A DNA stretch of 64,000 nt from Dyella silvae (GTDB taxonomy: Bacteria; Pseudomonadota; Gammaproteobacteria; Xanthomonadales; Rhodanobacteraceae), in assembly GCF_026421305.1 (NCBI RefSeq), contig NZ_JAPJBQ010000001.1, positions 62,001-126,000 on the forward strand. The letters are read 5' to 3'. Below, one piece after another: positions 39,527 through 47,708 of this stretch; positions within the stretch are counted from its first letter, which is position 1, and the number at the start of each line of letters is the position of its first letter. A program made the translations under genes and the position numbers. Below the pieces are notes generated by a model, which was given only the letters and a program-made list of their open reading frames with translations, was not told the DNA's origin and did no database searches.

Positions 39527-40303
39527 ATGAACCGTGGGATATGGCGTGGACTGTTGTTGCTCGGCGTCGCACTCGTGCCCTGGTCGATGGCTTCGGCGGC
39601 CGATGATCACATCACCGTCGCAGCGGCCGCCGACCTGCACCACGCCATGGACCAGGTCGTCGAGGCCTATCGGCATGACCATCCAGGCAGCCGCATCGAG
39701 GTGGTCTACGGTTCCTCCGGCAATCTGCTGACCCAAATAGAGCAAGGCGCGCCATTCGAGCTGTTTTTTTCCGCCGACAGCGACTACCCGCAGCAGCTGG
39801 TGGCACATGGCAAGGCGGGTGGAACGCCGGTGCCTTACGCGCTCGGTCATCTCGTGCTGTGGAGCGCCAGCCTCGACATGACCAACGTGCAGGTCGCCGA
39901 CCTTGCCCAGCCGCGCTTCGGCCGCATTGCCATCGCCAATCCGCAGCACGCGCCGTATGGCAAGCGTGCCGAGCAGGCGCTGCGCAAAGCGGGCGTATGG
40001 GACAAAGTGCAGGACCGGCTCGTATTCGGAGACAACATTGCGCAGACGGCGCAGTTCACACAGAGCGGCAATGCCCAGGTCGGCCTGGTTGCCGAGTCGC
40101 TGGTGCTCGCCTCCCCCGGTAAGGGTAGTTACGTACCCGTACCGCAGGCGTTGTATGAACCGTTGCGCCAGAGTTTCGTGGTGACCCAGCGTGGTGCTCA
40201 AAACGCGCTGGCGCAGGACTTTTCGCATTATGTGCAGGGCGCACAGGCAAGGGCGATTTTGAGCCGTTTCGGATTCAGCCTGCCTGACAACACGGTGCCC
40301 TAA
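39527..40303 (+). CDS. modA: molybdate-binding periplasmic protein ModA
   Basis: A 258-residue periplasmic binding protein for molybdate (and tungstate). The signal peptide ends ASAADD. Family features are VAAAADLHHAMDQVVEAY, YGSSGNLLTQIEQGAPFELFFSAD, IANPQHAPYGKRAEQAL and NIAQTAQFTQSGNAQVGLV, which supply the oxyanion-binding Ser, Ala and Tyr sites. It is the first gene of modABC; no ModE-type operator was recognised in the 70 bases upstream. Confidence 0.95.
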   Translation: MNRGIWRGLLLLGVALVPWSMASAADDHITVAAAADLHHAMDQVVEAYRHDHPGSRIEVVYGSSGNLLTQIEQGAPFELFFSADSDYPQQLVAHGKAGGTPVPYALGHLVLWSASLDMTNVQVADLAQPRFGRIAIANPQHAPYGKRAEQALRKAGVWDKVQDRLVFGDNIAQTAQFTQSGNAQVGLVAESLVLASPGKGSYVPVPQALYEPLRQSFVVTQRGAQNALAQDFSHYVQGAQARAILSRFGFSLPDNTVP

Positions 40304-40312
40304 GCGACGAAC

Positions 40313-40996
40313 ATGACGCTGCTGTCCGACCAGGATCTGCAAGCACTCGGGCTGACGTTGCGGCTGGCCACAACGGTCACCGCGCTGCTGCTTTTGCTCG
40401 GCACGCCGTTGGCGTGGTGGCTGGCGCACACGCATTCTCGCTGGCGGCGCCCGGTAGCGGCGGTGGTGGCATTGCCGCTGGTGTTGCCGCCGACCGTGCT
40501 GGGTTTCTATCTGCTGATGTTATTGGGCCCTGATGGCGCCGTTGGACGGCTTATCGCTGCACTGGGTTTGTCGGCGCTGCCGTTCACCTTCAAGGGTCTG
40601 ATGGTGGCCTCGATGCTGTATTCGTTGCCGTTCGTGGTGCAGCCGCTCAACAACGCTTTCGAAGCCATCGGCAACCGGCCGATGGAAGTGGCTTCATGCC
40701 TGGGTGCCGGTCCGTTGGACCGCTTTCTCACGGTAGCGCTTCCGCTGGCGTTGCCTGGCATCCTGACCGCCACCGTGCTGGGTTTCGCACACACCGTGGG
40801 TGAGTTTGGCGTGGTGCTCATGATCGGCGGCAACATCCCGGGGCAGACGCGCGTGCTGTCGATGCGTATCTACGATCACGTGCAGGCGGGCGAATATCAC
40901 CAGGCGAACGTGTTGTCGTTGTGCCTGCTGGTGGTGTCGTTCACCGCGCTGTTGGCGATGTCGTTGTTACGCACTCGCAGGTATCCGCGTGACTGA
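40313..40996 (+). CDS. modB: molybdate ABC transporter permease ModB
   Basis: A 227-residue inner membrane permease with about five membrane segments. VVALPLVLPPTVLGFYLLML at the start and the EAA loop (LGAGPLDRFLTVALPLALPG) that docks with ModC are clear. It starts 9 bases after modA and overlaps modC by 8 bases. Confidence 0.96.
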   Translation: MTLLSDQDLQALGLTLRLATTVTALLLLLGTPLAWWLAHTHSRWRRPVAAVVALPLVLPPTVLGFYLLMLLGPDGAVGRLIAALGLSALPFTFKGLMVASMLYSLPFVVQPLNNAFEAIGNRPMEVASCLGAGPLDRFLTVALPLALPGILTATVLGFAHTVGEFGVVLMIGGNIPGQTRVLSMRIYDHVQAGEYHQANVLSLCLLVVSFTALLAMSLLRTRRYPRD

Positions 40997-42074
40997 GGCG
41001 CTGCACGGTCTGGATGCCCGGCTTTCCTGGCGGCGAGGAGATCTCGCGCTGGATATCGATATTGCCTTGCCGCCGCGCGGTATCACCGCCTTGTTCGGGC
41101 CCTCTGGTGCAGGCAAAACCAGCTGCCTGCGCGCCATCGCAGGCCTGGAACGAGCGGAGGGGCGCGTCTCGTTTGGTCACCAGATGTGGCAGGACAGCGC
41201 AAGCCGCGTATTCGTGCCGCCGCACCGGCGGAAACTGGGCTACGTGTTTCAGGAAGCCAGCCTGTTCAGCCATCACACGGTGGAAGGTAATCTCGATTAT
41301 GGCTATCGGCGTGCGGGCAGACCGGCACATCTCGATCGCGAAGGGCTGATTGATCGCTTCGGCGTGCGGCCCCTGTTGAAGCGGCGCGTCAGCGGGCTCT
41401 CAGGCGGCGAGCGCCAGCGGGTATCCATGGCGCGGGCGCTGCTATCGGATCCCGCGTTATTGCTGTTTGACGAACCGTTGTCGGCGCTTGATGGAACGGC
41501 ACGATCGGACCTCCTCGGCTGCCTGGAAGATCTGCACGCCACGCTGCAGGTACCCATGATCTACGTAAGCCACAACGTCGATGAAGTGTCGCGGCTGGCC
41601 GATCATCTGGTGCTGATGGAGGCGGGCCATGTCGTGGCGCAGGGACCGCTGCAAGCCACGCTGACCCGCCTCGATCTGCCGCCGGCGCTGGGGGAGGCGG
41701 TGGGCGCGGTGATTGAAGGCGAGGTGGTCGGTTATGACGCCCACGACCAGCTGATCGGGCTTGCCTTTGCCGGAGGCCACCTGTGGCTGCCCTACCGTCA
41801 CGAGGTGGTGGGGCAGACCTTGCGCTGTCGCATCGGCGCACGCGATGTGGTGCTGACCCATGCGCCCCAGGAGGGGAGCAGCGCGCTGAACCAGATCCCG
41901 TGCCGCATCGTTGCCATGGCTGATGCGGATCATCCCTCGCAATGTCTGGTGCAGCTCGATGCCGGAGGCTGCACGCTGCTTGCACGCATCACGCGGCGGT
42001 CGTGGCACGCGCTGGGGCTTGAGCCGGGCGGCGAGGTTTGGGCTCAAGTCAAGGCTGTGGCATTAGGCCCCTGA
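40989..42074 (+). CDS. modC: molybdate ABC transporter ATP-binding protein ModC
   Basis: A 361-residue ATPase of the molybdate importer. Walker A is GPSGAGKTS, the signature is LSGGERQRV, and Walker B is LLLFDEPLSALD. The C-terminal third is a TOBE/molybdate-binding domain (VIEGEVVGYDAHDQL ... LLARITRRSWHALGLEPG). The start is GTG 40989 inside the end of modB, giving an 8-base overlap. Confidence 0.95.
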   Translation: MTEALHGLDARLSWRRGDLALDIDIALPPRGITALFGPSGAGKTSCLRAIAGLERAEGRVSFGHQMWQDSASRVFVPPHRRKLGYVFQEASLFSHHTVEGNLDYGYRRAGRPAHLDREGLIDRFGVRPLLKRRVSGLSGGERQRVSMARALLSDPALLLFDEPLSALDGTARSDLLGCLEDLHATLQVPMIYVSHNVDEVSRLADHLVLMEAGHVVAQGPLQATLTRLDLPPALGEAVGAVIEGEVVGYDAHDQLIGLAFAGGHLWLPYRHEVVGQTLRCRIGARDVVLTHAPQEGSSALNQIPCRIVAMADADHPSQCLVQLDAGGCTLLARITRRSWHALGLEPGGEVWAQVKAVALGP

Positions 42075-42162
42075 CGCAAACCCCTTTCGTGGTTGCGAGC
42101 AGGCACTACCGTGACCATGATGGTCGGCAGCACCCCGTCTATCGGTATCCACCCCACTAGTC

Positions 42163-43371
42163 ATGTCCATGACCGAGCTGATCAGCGTTGCCCAGGCCGA
42201 AGCCCTGATAGCCGAACACATGCCATCCTTTGGCAGTGAGCGGATTCCCCTGGAGCAAGCGGCGGGCCGCGTTTTGCGCCAGGTAGTGCAGGCCGAGCAC
42301 GATCATCCGCCATTTGACCGCGTGATGATGGACGGCATTGCGTTGCGCTGGAGCGAGCCGCTGCCCCGAGAGTTTGCCTTCGCCGGTACGCAAGTGGCCG
42401 GCATGGTCAGGCAGGCGCTGCAAGCCGGCGACACCTGCATCGAAGTAACCACGGGCGCCATGCTGCCGGCCGGCTGTGATTGCGTCGTTCCGGTAGAGCA
42501 GCTTCGTCGCGACGGTTCGCACTATCAGCTGGTCGACGGCTATCAGCCCGCCCGGGGACAATTCATTCATCCGCGTGGCTCGGACTGCCTCGCAGGGGCG
42601 AAATTGCTGGCCCCTGGTACGCGCATTGGTCCGCCAGAGGCAGCGTTGCTCGCGGCAAACGGTGTCGCGGCCGTCGAAGTCGCGTGCATTCCATCGATCG
42701 CCATCGTCTCGACCGGCGATGAGTTGGTGGACGTCGAGGCCGCGCTCGGGGAGGGGCAAATCCGCCGCTCCAACGACATGGCCATTGCCACCGCATTGCG
42801 TCTGGATGGCTTCGACCGCGTGACGATGGAACATATCCCCGACGACGCGTCCCTGACCCAGGATAAGCTGGCCCAGCTGCTGGAAAGGCATGACGTGCTG
42901 GTGCTCTCCGGTGGCGTCTCGATGGGGCAGCGTGATTTCGTGCCAGGGGCGCTTGATGCGCTGGGTGTGCGCCGCGTTTTCCACCGCATCGCCCAGAAGC
43001 CCGGCAAACCCATGTGGTTTGGCATGGGTTCGCGCCGGCAGGCCGTGTTCGCCTTGCCGGGTAACCCTCTGTCTGCCTTGGTTTGCGCCAGCCGATACGT
43101 AAGGCAAGCCCTACGGTTATCCCTGGGTATCCCGACATCACCGCCGGAATTTGCCTGCTTGGACGCCGCCGTAGATACCAGCACCATGTTGACCTGTTTC
43201 GTACCCGCCCATGTCCAGACCGATCCGCAGGGCCGGTTCATCGCCTATCCGGTTCCTTCACGCACCTCGGGTGATTTTTCTACCCTGCCGCGTACGCAGG
43301 GGGTGGTGCAGTTGCCACCCGGCGAGAGCCGCGCGGCGGCGGGTACCGTTGTAGCGTTCTACCGGTGGTGA
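42163..43371 (+). CDS. moeA: MoeA-family molybdopterin molybdotransferase, canonical copy
   Basis: A 402-residue enzyme that inserts molybdate into molybdopterin. Canonical loops are present: TTGAMLPAGCD, VSTGDELVDVE, LSGGVSMGQRDFV and LPGNPLSALV. The N-terminal motif reads PPFDRVMMDGIAL, slightly different from the E. coli FDNSAMDGYA. The start at 42163 or 42169 has no clear ribosome binding site. It runs into moaA with one base between stop and start. Confidence 0.93.
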   Translation: MSMTELISVAQAEALIAEHMPSFGSERIPLEQAAGRVLRQVVQAEHDHPPFDRVMMDGIALRWSEPLPREFAFAGTQVAGMVRQALQAGDTCIEVTTGAMLPAGCDCVVPVEQLRRDGSHYQLVDGYQPARGQFIHPRGSDCLAGAKLLAPGTRIGPPEAALLAANGVAAVEVACIPSIAIVSTGDELVDVEAALGEGQIRRSNDMAIATALRLDGFDRVTMEHIPDDASLTQDKLAQLLERHDVLVLSGGVSMGQRDFVPGALDALGVRRVFHRIAQKPGKPMWFGMGSRRQAVFALPGNPLSALVCASRYVRQALRLSLGIPTSPPEFACLDAAVDTSTMLTCFVPAHVQTDPQGRFIAYPVPSRTSGDFSTLPRTQGVVQLPPGESRAAAGTVVAFYRW

Positions 43372-43372
43372 C

Positions 43373-44422
43373 ATGAGTGCAATCGATGCCGTTTCCGAAC
43401 TGACCGAGGCGCTGCCCCGCGACCAGCGAGGCCGGCCGCTGCACGACCTGCGCATCTCGGTGATGGATCGCTGCAACTTTCGCTGCCCCTACTGCATGCC
43501 CGAGGCCACCTACGGCGAGCACTTCACCTTTCTGCGCAACGACGAGCGGTTGAGCTTTGACGAAATCGAGCGCTTGTGCCGCCTGGCCGCTTCGCTGGGA
43601 GTGAGCAAGCTGCGTCTGACCGGCGGCGAGCCTTTGCTGCGCCCGCAGTTGGCCGAACTGGTGGCGCGGCTGCGTCGACTGAATGGCATCACCGATCTGG
43701 CGCTCACCACCAACGGCGTATTGCTGGCACGGCACGCCACCGAACTGCGCGAGGCCGGCCTGGATCGCGTCACCATCAGCCTGGATACGCTCGACCCCGC
43801 GTTGTTCCATCGCATGAGTGGCGGGCGTGGCGCGCTGGACGATGTACTGGCTGGCGTTGAAGCGGCGCAGGCCGCCGGCTTCCCTAATGGCGTGAAGCTC
43901 AACACCGTCGTGCAGCGCGGCGTCAACGAACACACCGTCACCGATCTGGTGGAGCGCTTTCGCGGCACCGGTATCGTGGTGCGTTTCATCGAATATATGG
44001 ACGTTGGTAACCGCAATGACTGGCGCCGGGAGGCAGTGGTGCCATCGCAGGAGTTGGTGCAGCGGATTCATGATCGCTGGCCGCTGCGAGCCGTGCCGCC
44101 CAAATACCCCGGTGAGGTGGCCACGCGGTATCGCTTCGAGGATGGTGCCGGCGAGATTGGCATGATTTCCTCGATCAGCCAGCCGTTCTGCGGCGGCTGC
44201 TCGCGAGCCCGGTTGTCCTCGGAGGGCATGCTTTACACCTGCCTGTTCGCCGATCACGGCACCGACCTGCGCCATCCGTTGCGTCAGGGAGCCAGCGACG
44301 ACGAACTGACCCGGTTGCTCCGTGATGTCTGGCTGCGCCGCAACGACCGCTACAGCGAAGAACGCGCGGAGCGCCATAGCAAACCCAGCCACAAGATCGA
44401 GATGCATTACATCGGCGGTTAG
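43373..44422 (+). CDS. moaA: GTP 3',8-cyclase MoaA
   Basis: A 349-residue radical SAM enzyme that, with MoaC, turns GTP into cyclic pyranopterin monophosphate. The N-terminal [4Fe-4S] site is CNFRCPYC and the C-terminal cluster is FCGGCSRARLSSEG with a later Cys in YTCLF. The protein ends in Gly-Gly, as required for activity in this family. It directly follows moeA; moaC starts 88 bases later. Confidence 0.97.
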   Translation: MSAIDAVSELTEALPRDQRGRPLHDLRISVMDRCNFRCPYCMPEATYGEHFTFLRNDERLSFDEIERLCRLAASLGVSKLRLTGGEPLLRPQLAELVARLRRLNGITDLALTTNGVLLARHATELREAGLDRVTISLDTLDPALFHRMSGGRGALDDVLAGVEAAQAAGFPNGVKLNTVVQRGVNEHTVTDLVERFRGTGIVVRFIEYMDVGNRNDWRREAVVPSQELVQRIHDRWPLRAVPPKYPGEVATRYRFEDGAGEIGMISSISQPFCGGCSRARLSSEGMLYTCLFADHGTDLRHPLRQGASDDELTRLLRDVWLRRNDRYSEERAERHSKPSHKIEMHYIGG

Positions 44423-44510
44423 AGGGTTTCCTCTAGACAGTTTCTTAATGTCTGTGCTGCCCACCGGGAAGATAATCGTAAATGCCGACACCATTCATTC
44501 GGAGCACGCC

Positions 44511-45005
44511 GTGACCGTCACGTCTGCCACGCTGTCCCACGTCGACGAGGCGCAGCAGCCGCGCATGGTCGATGTTGGCGCCAAGCCGGTCACGCATCGC
44601 ACCGCGCAGGCGCGGGCGCGGGTGACTTTTCCGCACGACGTTGCCCAGACGTTGCACGCTGCCGGCTATGTCACGCCGAAGGGCGCCGTGCTTACCGTGG
44701 CGCAGATTGCCGGCGTGATGGGTGCCAAGGCGACGCCGCAGCTGATTCCGCTGTGCCATCCGCTCAGCATCGACCGATGCGATATCGCCATCCACATGGA
44801 CGGCGACGATGCGTTGATCGACTGCACCGTGTCCTGCCGTGGCAGCACGGGCGTGGAGATGGAAGCGCTGACGGGCGCTTCCATCGCGGCACTGACCATC
44901 TATGACATGTGCAAGGCGATGTCGCATGACATCGTGATTGCCGAGATCCGCCTGGTGAAGAAGACCGGCGGCAAGCACGATTTTGGTGCGCAGGAGCAGG
45001 CATGA
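44511..45005 (+). CDS. moaC: cyclic pyranopterin monophosphate synthase MoaC
   Basis: A 164-residue enzyme for the second half of the GTP rearrangement. PRMVDVGAKPVTHRTAQARA, LIPLCHPLSID and VEMEALTGASIAALTIYDMCKA are family signatures. I choose the GTG at 44511, with CGGAG 6 bases upstream, because it gives a length like E. coli MoaC (161); an ATG at 44448 would add 21 residues. The stop overlaps mobA by 4 bases. Confidence 0.95.
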   Translation: MTVTSATLSHVDEAQQPRMVDVGAKPVTHRTAQARARVTFPHDVAQTLHAAGYVTPKGAVLTVAQIAGVMGAKATPQLIPLCHPLSIDRCDIAIHMDGDDALIDCTVSCRGSTGVEMEALTGASIAALTIYDMCKAMSHDIVIAEIRLVKKTGGKHDFGAQEQA

Positions 45006-45601
45006 ACGCATCACGTCCGCCACTTTATGGCCTGTTGCTTAGCGGTGGCGCCAGCCAGCGCATGCGGCAGGACAAGGCGGCGCTCGCTTATCGCGGGGAG
45101 CCGCAACTGTTGCGTGCGTGGCATCTACTGGAGGCAGTGACCGAACGCTGCTTCCTTTCGGTGCGCGAGAGTCAGCGCGACGACACCTTACGCGCAGGCT
45201 TACCGCAGATCGTGGATAGCTACGACGCGATCGGCCCTGCTGCCGGCATCCTCTCCGCACAGGAGCGTTACCCCGAAGCCGCCTGGTTGGTGCTCGCCTG
45301 CGATCTTCCCTTGCTCGGTGCCGATACGCTGCGCTCGTTAATTGCGGCACGCGACGCCGGCGTCGATGCCACGGCTTTTACCAGCCGCCACGATGGCCTG
45401 CCCGAGCCGCTGTGCGCTATCTGGGAGCCATCTACCCATGCGCTGCTGAAGCAACGGTATGACGCAGGCAGTTATTGTCCGCGAAAGACATTGATTCAAT
45501 CCCGCACCGTTTTGCTGCCAGCGCCCGGCGAGGCGCTGGATAACGTCAACACACCCGAAGAAAGAGAAGCCATGCAACATCGGTTGGAGTCGCTGGCATG
45601 A
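45002..45601 (+). CDS. mobA: molybdenum cofactor guanylyltransferase MobA
   Basis: A 199-residue nucleotidyltransferase joining GMP to Mo-molybdopterin to form the MGD cofactor used by NapA and FdsA. YGLLLSGGASQRMRQDKAAL is the GTP-binding start; LACDLPLLGADTL and DNVNTPEE complete the family pattern. It overlaps moaC and moaD by 4 bases each. Confidence 0.93.
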   Translation: MNASRPPLYGLLLSGGASQRMRQDKAALAYRGEPQLLRAWHLLEAVTERCFLSVRESQRDDTLRAGLPQIVDSYDAIGPAAGILSAQERYPEAAWLVLACDLPLLGADTLRSLIAARDAGVDATAFTSRHDGLPEPLCAIWEPSTHALLKQRYDAGSYCPRKTLIQSRTVLLPAPGEALDNVNTPEEREAMQHRLESLA

Positions 45602-45840
45602 CCGTGGTGAATTTGCAGTATTACGCACAGCTGCGCGAGCAAGCCGGCACCAGCAGCGAGCAGGTGACGACAACGGCCGCGTCCCTGCAGGAACTGTATG
45701 AAGAATTACGCGTACGTCGCGGCTTCTCGCTGACGGCTGAAGCGCTGAAGGTTGCCGTCAACGCTCAGTTCAGCGCCTGGGATCGCCCGCTACGCGATGG
45801 CGACACGATTGTTTTCATTCCGCCGGTGGCAGGTGGCTGA
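45598..45840 (+). CDS. moaD: molybdopterin synthase small subunit MoaD
   Basis: An 80-residue ubiquitin-like sulfur carrier ending in Gly-Gly (FIPPVAGG). The C-terminus is adenylylated by MoeB, thiocarboxylated, and gives its sulfur to MoaE. It overlaps mobA by 4 bases and shares one base with the fusion gene that encodes its two partners. Confidence 0.96.
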   Translation: MTVVNLQYYAQLREQAGTSSEQVTTTAASLQELYEELRVRRGFSLTAEALKVAVNAQFSAWDRPLRDGDTIVFIPPVAGG

Positions 45841-47396
45841 TGCGTTTTCGTCTTTCCAGCGAGGCCGTGGATTCGGCGCAGCTGCGCGATGCGCTGCGGC
45901 ATCCTGCAAGTGGTGGCTTCTGCGCCTTCGAGGGCTGGGTGCGCAACAGCAATGAGGGGCAGGAGGTCGACGGGCTCTCCTATGAGGCTTATGCCGATCT
46001 TGCGATGGCGGAAGGCGAGCGCATCGTTGCCGAGGCGATCGAGCGTTATGGCGTCACCGATGCGTGCTGCCTGCATCGCACGGGTGATCTGAAGATTGGT
46101 GACATGGCCGTGTGGGTCGGTGCGTCCGCCCCGCATCGCGACGAAGCGTTTCGTGCCTGCCGCTACATCATCGACGAAATCAAACACCGGCTGCCGATCT
46201 GGAAGAAGGAGCACTACGTTACCGGTGAATCCGACTGGGTTGCCTGCACGCACGTGTATCGCGAGCACGAACACGAGCGGCATCACCATCATGGGCACGC
46301 GCACCACACCCATGCGGAAGCCTTCGTTCCGGATTACTCACGACAGGTGCGGCTGCGCGAAGTGGGCGAGGCGGGGCAGGCGAAACTGGCGGCCGCACGG
46401 GTCCTGGTAATTGGTGCGGGTGGCCTGGGGTGTCCCGTCATCAGCTATCTGGCGGGAGCAGGGGTGGGAACGCTCGGCTTGGTCGACGGCGATCGCCTCG
46501 ATGCCAGCAATCTGCATCGGCAGACGATGTACCACGCCCGCGACATCGGTGAGCTTAAGGTGGATCTGGCGGCTCGGCGCGTCGCTGAGCTCAATCCCAC
46601 CGTTACCGTGCAGACGTGGACGGAGCCGCTGGACGTTGCGAATGCGGTCGACGTGTTCGGTCAGTTCGATCTGGTGGTGGAGTGCACCGACGACATGCGT
46701 AGCCGCTATCTGAGCAGCGACGCAGCGGTGGTCAGCGGTACGCCGCTGATACTCGCCAGCATCTACCAGTACGAAGGGCAGCTTCAGTTTGTGTCGGCAC
46801 AGCCCGGTCAGCCTTGCCTGCGCTGCCTGTGGCCGGATGAGCCGGCGCCGCATGCTGTGGGCAGTTGCGCGCAATCGGGCGTGCTGGGTCCCGTGCCGGG
46901 CGTGCTCGGCGCAATGCAGGCGACGGAGGCGTTGAAAGTGCTGCTGGGGTTGCCGCAGCCGAGCGGATCATCATTGGTATTGGTGAATCTGCTCGATTTC
47001 ACTATCCAGCATCTGCCGATCGATTCCGCCCAGGGCTGTGCTCTTCACGGTGGCTGCGTCGAGGTAGCGCGTCGCGCGTTGTCTGAGGCAGAAGATGAGG
47101 CAGGGATCGATCTCGCGTTCGGGCGATTGGAAGACGCCATGGCCCAGGGTTTCACCATCGTGGATTTGCGCGATGCAGATGAGATCGCCCTGGAGCCGAT
47201 GCCGGTAACGGTTGCGCGATGGATTCCTTCCGCACAGGTCATGGCTCGCTCTTGCGAACTGACCGCGGGGAGGCAGTTGCTGGTGTGCGCCAGCGGTCGC
47301 CGTAGTGCGCATGCGGCGCGTCAGTTGCGCGCCAGGGGGATGCGAGAGGTGTATTCGTTGGCAGGCGGCTTGGCTGCGCTGCGCCTGACGATCTGA
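45840..47396 (+). CDS. MoaE-MoeB-rhodanese fusion protein
   Basis: A 518-residue protein with three fused parts. Residues 1-140 are MoaE, the large subunit of molybdopterin synthase (FEGWVRNSNEG, HRTGDLKIGD, the lysine-rich KHRLPIWKKEHY). Residues 141-160 are a His-rich linker (HEHERHHHHGHAHHTH). Residues 166-400 are MoeB, the MoaD-adenylating enzyme (GAGGLGCPVISYLAGAG, NLHRQ, CLRCLWPD); its second zinc motif reads CALH where E. coli MoeB has CxxC. The end (about 415-518) is a rhodanese domain with Cys483 in LLVCASGRRSAHAA. It could adenylylate MoaD, load sulfur and use it on precursor Z. It ends the moa operon. Confidence 0.92.
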   Translation: MRFRLSSEAVDSAQLRDALRHPASGGFCAFEGWVRNSNEGQEVDGLSYEAYADLAMAEGERIVAEAIERYGVTDACCLHRTGDLKIGDMAVWVGASAPHRDEAFRACRYIIDEIKHRLPIWKKEHYVTGESDWVACTHVYREHEHERHHHHGHAHHTHAEAFVPDYSRQVRLREVGEAGQAKLAAARVLVIGAGGLGCPVISYLAGAGVGTLGLVDGDRLDASNLHRQTMYHARDIGELKVDLAARRVAELNPTVTVQTWTEPLDVANAVDVFGQFDLVVECTDDMRSRYLSSDAAVVSGTPLILASIYQYEGQLQFVSAQPGQPCLRCLWPDEPAPHAVGSCAQSGVLGPVPGVLGAMQATEALKVLLGLPQPSGSSLVLVNLLDFTIQHLPIDSAQGCALHGGCVEVARRALSEAEDEAGIDLAFGRLEDAMAQGFTIVDLRDADEIALEPMPVTVARWIPSAQVMARSCELTAGRQLLVCASGRRSAHAARQLRARGMREVYSLAGGLAALRLTI

Positions 47397-47400
47397 GCAT

Positions 47401-47420
47401 GAGCTGCGGAAACGCAGCTC
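47401..47420 (+). other. stem-loop after the moa operon
   Basis: GAGCTGCG and CGCAGCTC form a perfect 8-bp stem with a GAAA tetraloop, 5 bases after the fusion gene stop. There is no T-run, so it may protect the 3' end. Confidence 0.5.
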
Positions 47421-47445
47421 GAAAACCCGATCTCCAGAAACGAAA

Positions 47446-47470
47446 AAGCCCGCATCGCTGCGGGCTTCTT
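47446..47470. terminator. terminator of tRNA-Leu (and possibly the moa operon)
   Basis: AAGCCCGCA (47446-47454) pairs with TGCGGGCTT (47459-47467). On the minus strand it is followed by TTTTTCG after the tRNA; on the plus strand the tail CTTCTT is weaker. Confidence 0.8.
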
Positions 47471-47477
47471 CTATAAT

Positions 47478-47562
<85 letters not shown>

Positions 47563-47601
47563 AGGTGTCACGCTTCGCTAAGTGGTCTGCGTGAGCCGCG
47601 T

Positions 47602-47630
47602 AGATTAGGCATGTGCCGGTGAGTTGTCAA
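47602..47630 (-). promoter_or_regulatory. sigma-70 promoter of tRNA-Leu
   Basis: On the minus strand a consensus -35 TTGACA (47630-47625) lies exactly 17 bases before TAATCT (47607-47602). A GC-rich ACGCGG discriminator follows, as in stringently controlled tRNA promoters. The tRNA starts 40 bases downstream of the -10. Confidence 0.8.
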
Positions 47631-47708
47631 CTATTCTTTCACTGATTTTTCATTGGAACGCCTCACCCGCGCTCCCACGCCCTCAGAAAACCAAATAAAG
47701 GCAAGGAT

